DNA of 14,292 nt. Origin: Spirulina sp. DLM2.Bin59. GTDB lineage: Bacteria; Cyanobacteriota; Cyanobacteriia; Cyanobacteriales; Spirulinaceae. This document shows positions 14,066 to 14,292 of the stretch, piece after piece; the stretch's first letter is position 1; each line of letters begins with the position of its first letter. Below the pieces are notes generated by a model. It had not been told where the DNA came from and did no database searches. It worked only from the letters and a program-made list of their open reading frames with translations. The stretch covers positions 1-14,292 of the forward strand of contig RECT01000240.1 in NCBI GenBank assembly GCA_007693875.1, in the 5' to 3' direction. The translations under genes and the position numbers were made by a program.

Positions 14066-14238
14066 TGGAACTGCTTTGGACTGCGCGATCGCTCCGTTCC
14101 TTCAAACGTCTGGTTCGGAAAAACCCACAACTGCGATCGCCGATTGAGCAAACTTTACGACAACTGGCGATCGATCCCTTTGTGCCTAGTTTGCGATCGC
14201 ACAAGCTCAAAGGTGAACTCGCCGGGGTTTGGTCTTGA
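14065..14238 (+). pseudogene. RelE/YoeB-superfamily toxin, truncated at 57 codons
   Basis: The start MELLWTARSLRSFKRLVRKN, followed by LRQLAIDPFVPSLRSHKLKGELAGVWS, is a clear N-terminal part of RelE/ParE-superfamily toxins, which are about 85-90 residues and act in this branch as ribosome-dependent mRNA cutters. The reading stops at TGA right after the conserved GVWS, where members continue with a strand of the kind YDYRIIF and an end such as LGTHDEVY; these carry key catalytic residues. The TGA lies in the TTGA at which a second IS200/IS605-like end seems to begin. The gene is therefore most likely dead and the antitoxin an orphan. Confidence 0.8.
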
Positions 14239-14292
14239 TGAATACTCCTCCACCTGCTACGCGAGGTGGCGGTGTCTTAATTAGAAGGATTT
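14235..14292 (-). mobile_element. End of a second IS200/IS605-like element, running out of the window
   Basis: Homology to the toxin ends abruptly here. Read on the minus strand, a hairpin (CCACCT with AGGTGG, extended by CC/GG across one mismatch, 14247-14272) is followed by GGAGTATTCATCAA, the layout of an IS200/IS605 right end closing in TCAA. Alternatively, on the plus strand, it could be a left end inserted after TTGAT (14235-14239), the target used by ISDra2. The hairpin differs from that of the first element, so it is another family member. No transposase sequence is visible in the 58 bases available. Confidence 0.55.

Noticed and set aside
1..14292. CRISPR arrays, tRNA and rRNA genes
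   Set aside because: No regularly spaced direct repeats and no tRNA cloverleaf or rRNA-like stretch were noticed in the gaps.

Overview
The window comes from a cyanobacterial chromosome. The palindrome GCGATCGC (HIP1) recurs throughout. The gene set is also cyanobacterial: hybrid CheA, a LabA-type NYN protein, CrtO-type carotene ketolase, an EbsA-like protein, a stand-alone BioD-like/DRTGG protein, and an IspG of cyanobacterial type. No genus can be assigned from the sequence alone.

Layout. 1-3963 (+): the 3' part of a hybrid CheA kinase, then cheB, then a Trm1-type tRNA guanine methyltransferase whose ATG overlaps the cheB stop. 3964-4119: a repeat-rich gap between converging genes. 4120-5644 (-): a LabA-like NYN protein and a two-domain sulfurtransferase. 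5645-5890: a divergent gap with long C runs. 5891-7057 (+): a response regulator with a PP2C phosphatase output; a STAS anti-anti-sigma protein faces it (7063-7386, -), which suggests a partner-switching pair. 7484-9187 (+): crtO, separated from the STAS gene by a divergent promoter region holding a 19-bp near-palindrome. 9314-12048 (+): a probable ebsA, the BioD-like/DRTGG protein and ispG. 12052-12864 (-): a membrane sterol-desaturase-family protein, converging on ispG with 3 bases between the stops. 12924-13319 (-): a 131-residue unknown protein.

The last 1 kb is the accessory part. It holds an internally deleted IS200/IS605 element (13327-13788) with a decayed tnpB and both ends intact. 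The ends carry the TTAC, AAAG, GAAT and TCAA tetranucleotides and paired hairpins of the IS608 type. Next comes a type II toxin-antitoxin pair. Its antitoxin is intact, but its RelE-family toxin stops after 57 codons, where a second IS200/IS605-like end appears to begin (about 14235) and runs out of the window. The toxin's TGA stop lies in the TTGA of that end.

Functional themes are signal transduction (CheA/CheB, PP2C/STAS) and isoprenoid or carotenoid supply (IspG makes isoprenoid precursor, CrtO modifies carotenoids). A TA module has been broken by mobile elements. No rRNA, tRNA or CRISPR array was seen. I found no wholly new system. The most unusual structure is the TA operon caught between two IS200/IS605-type ends in the same orientation.
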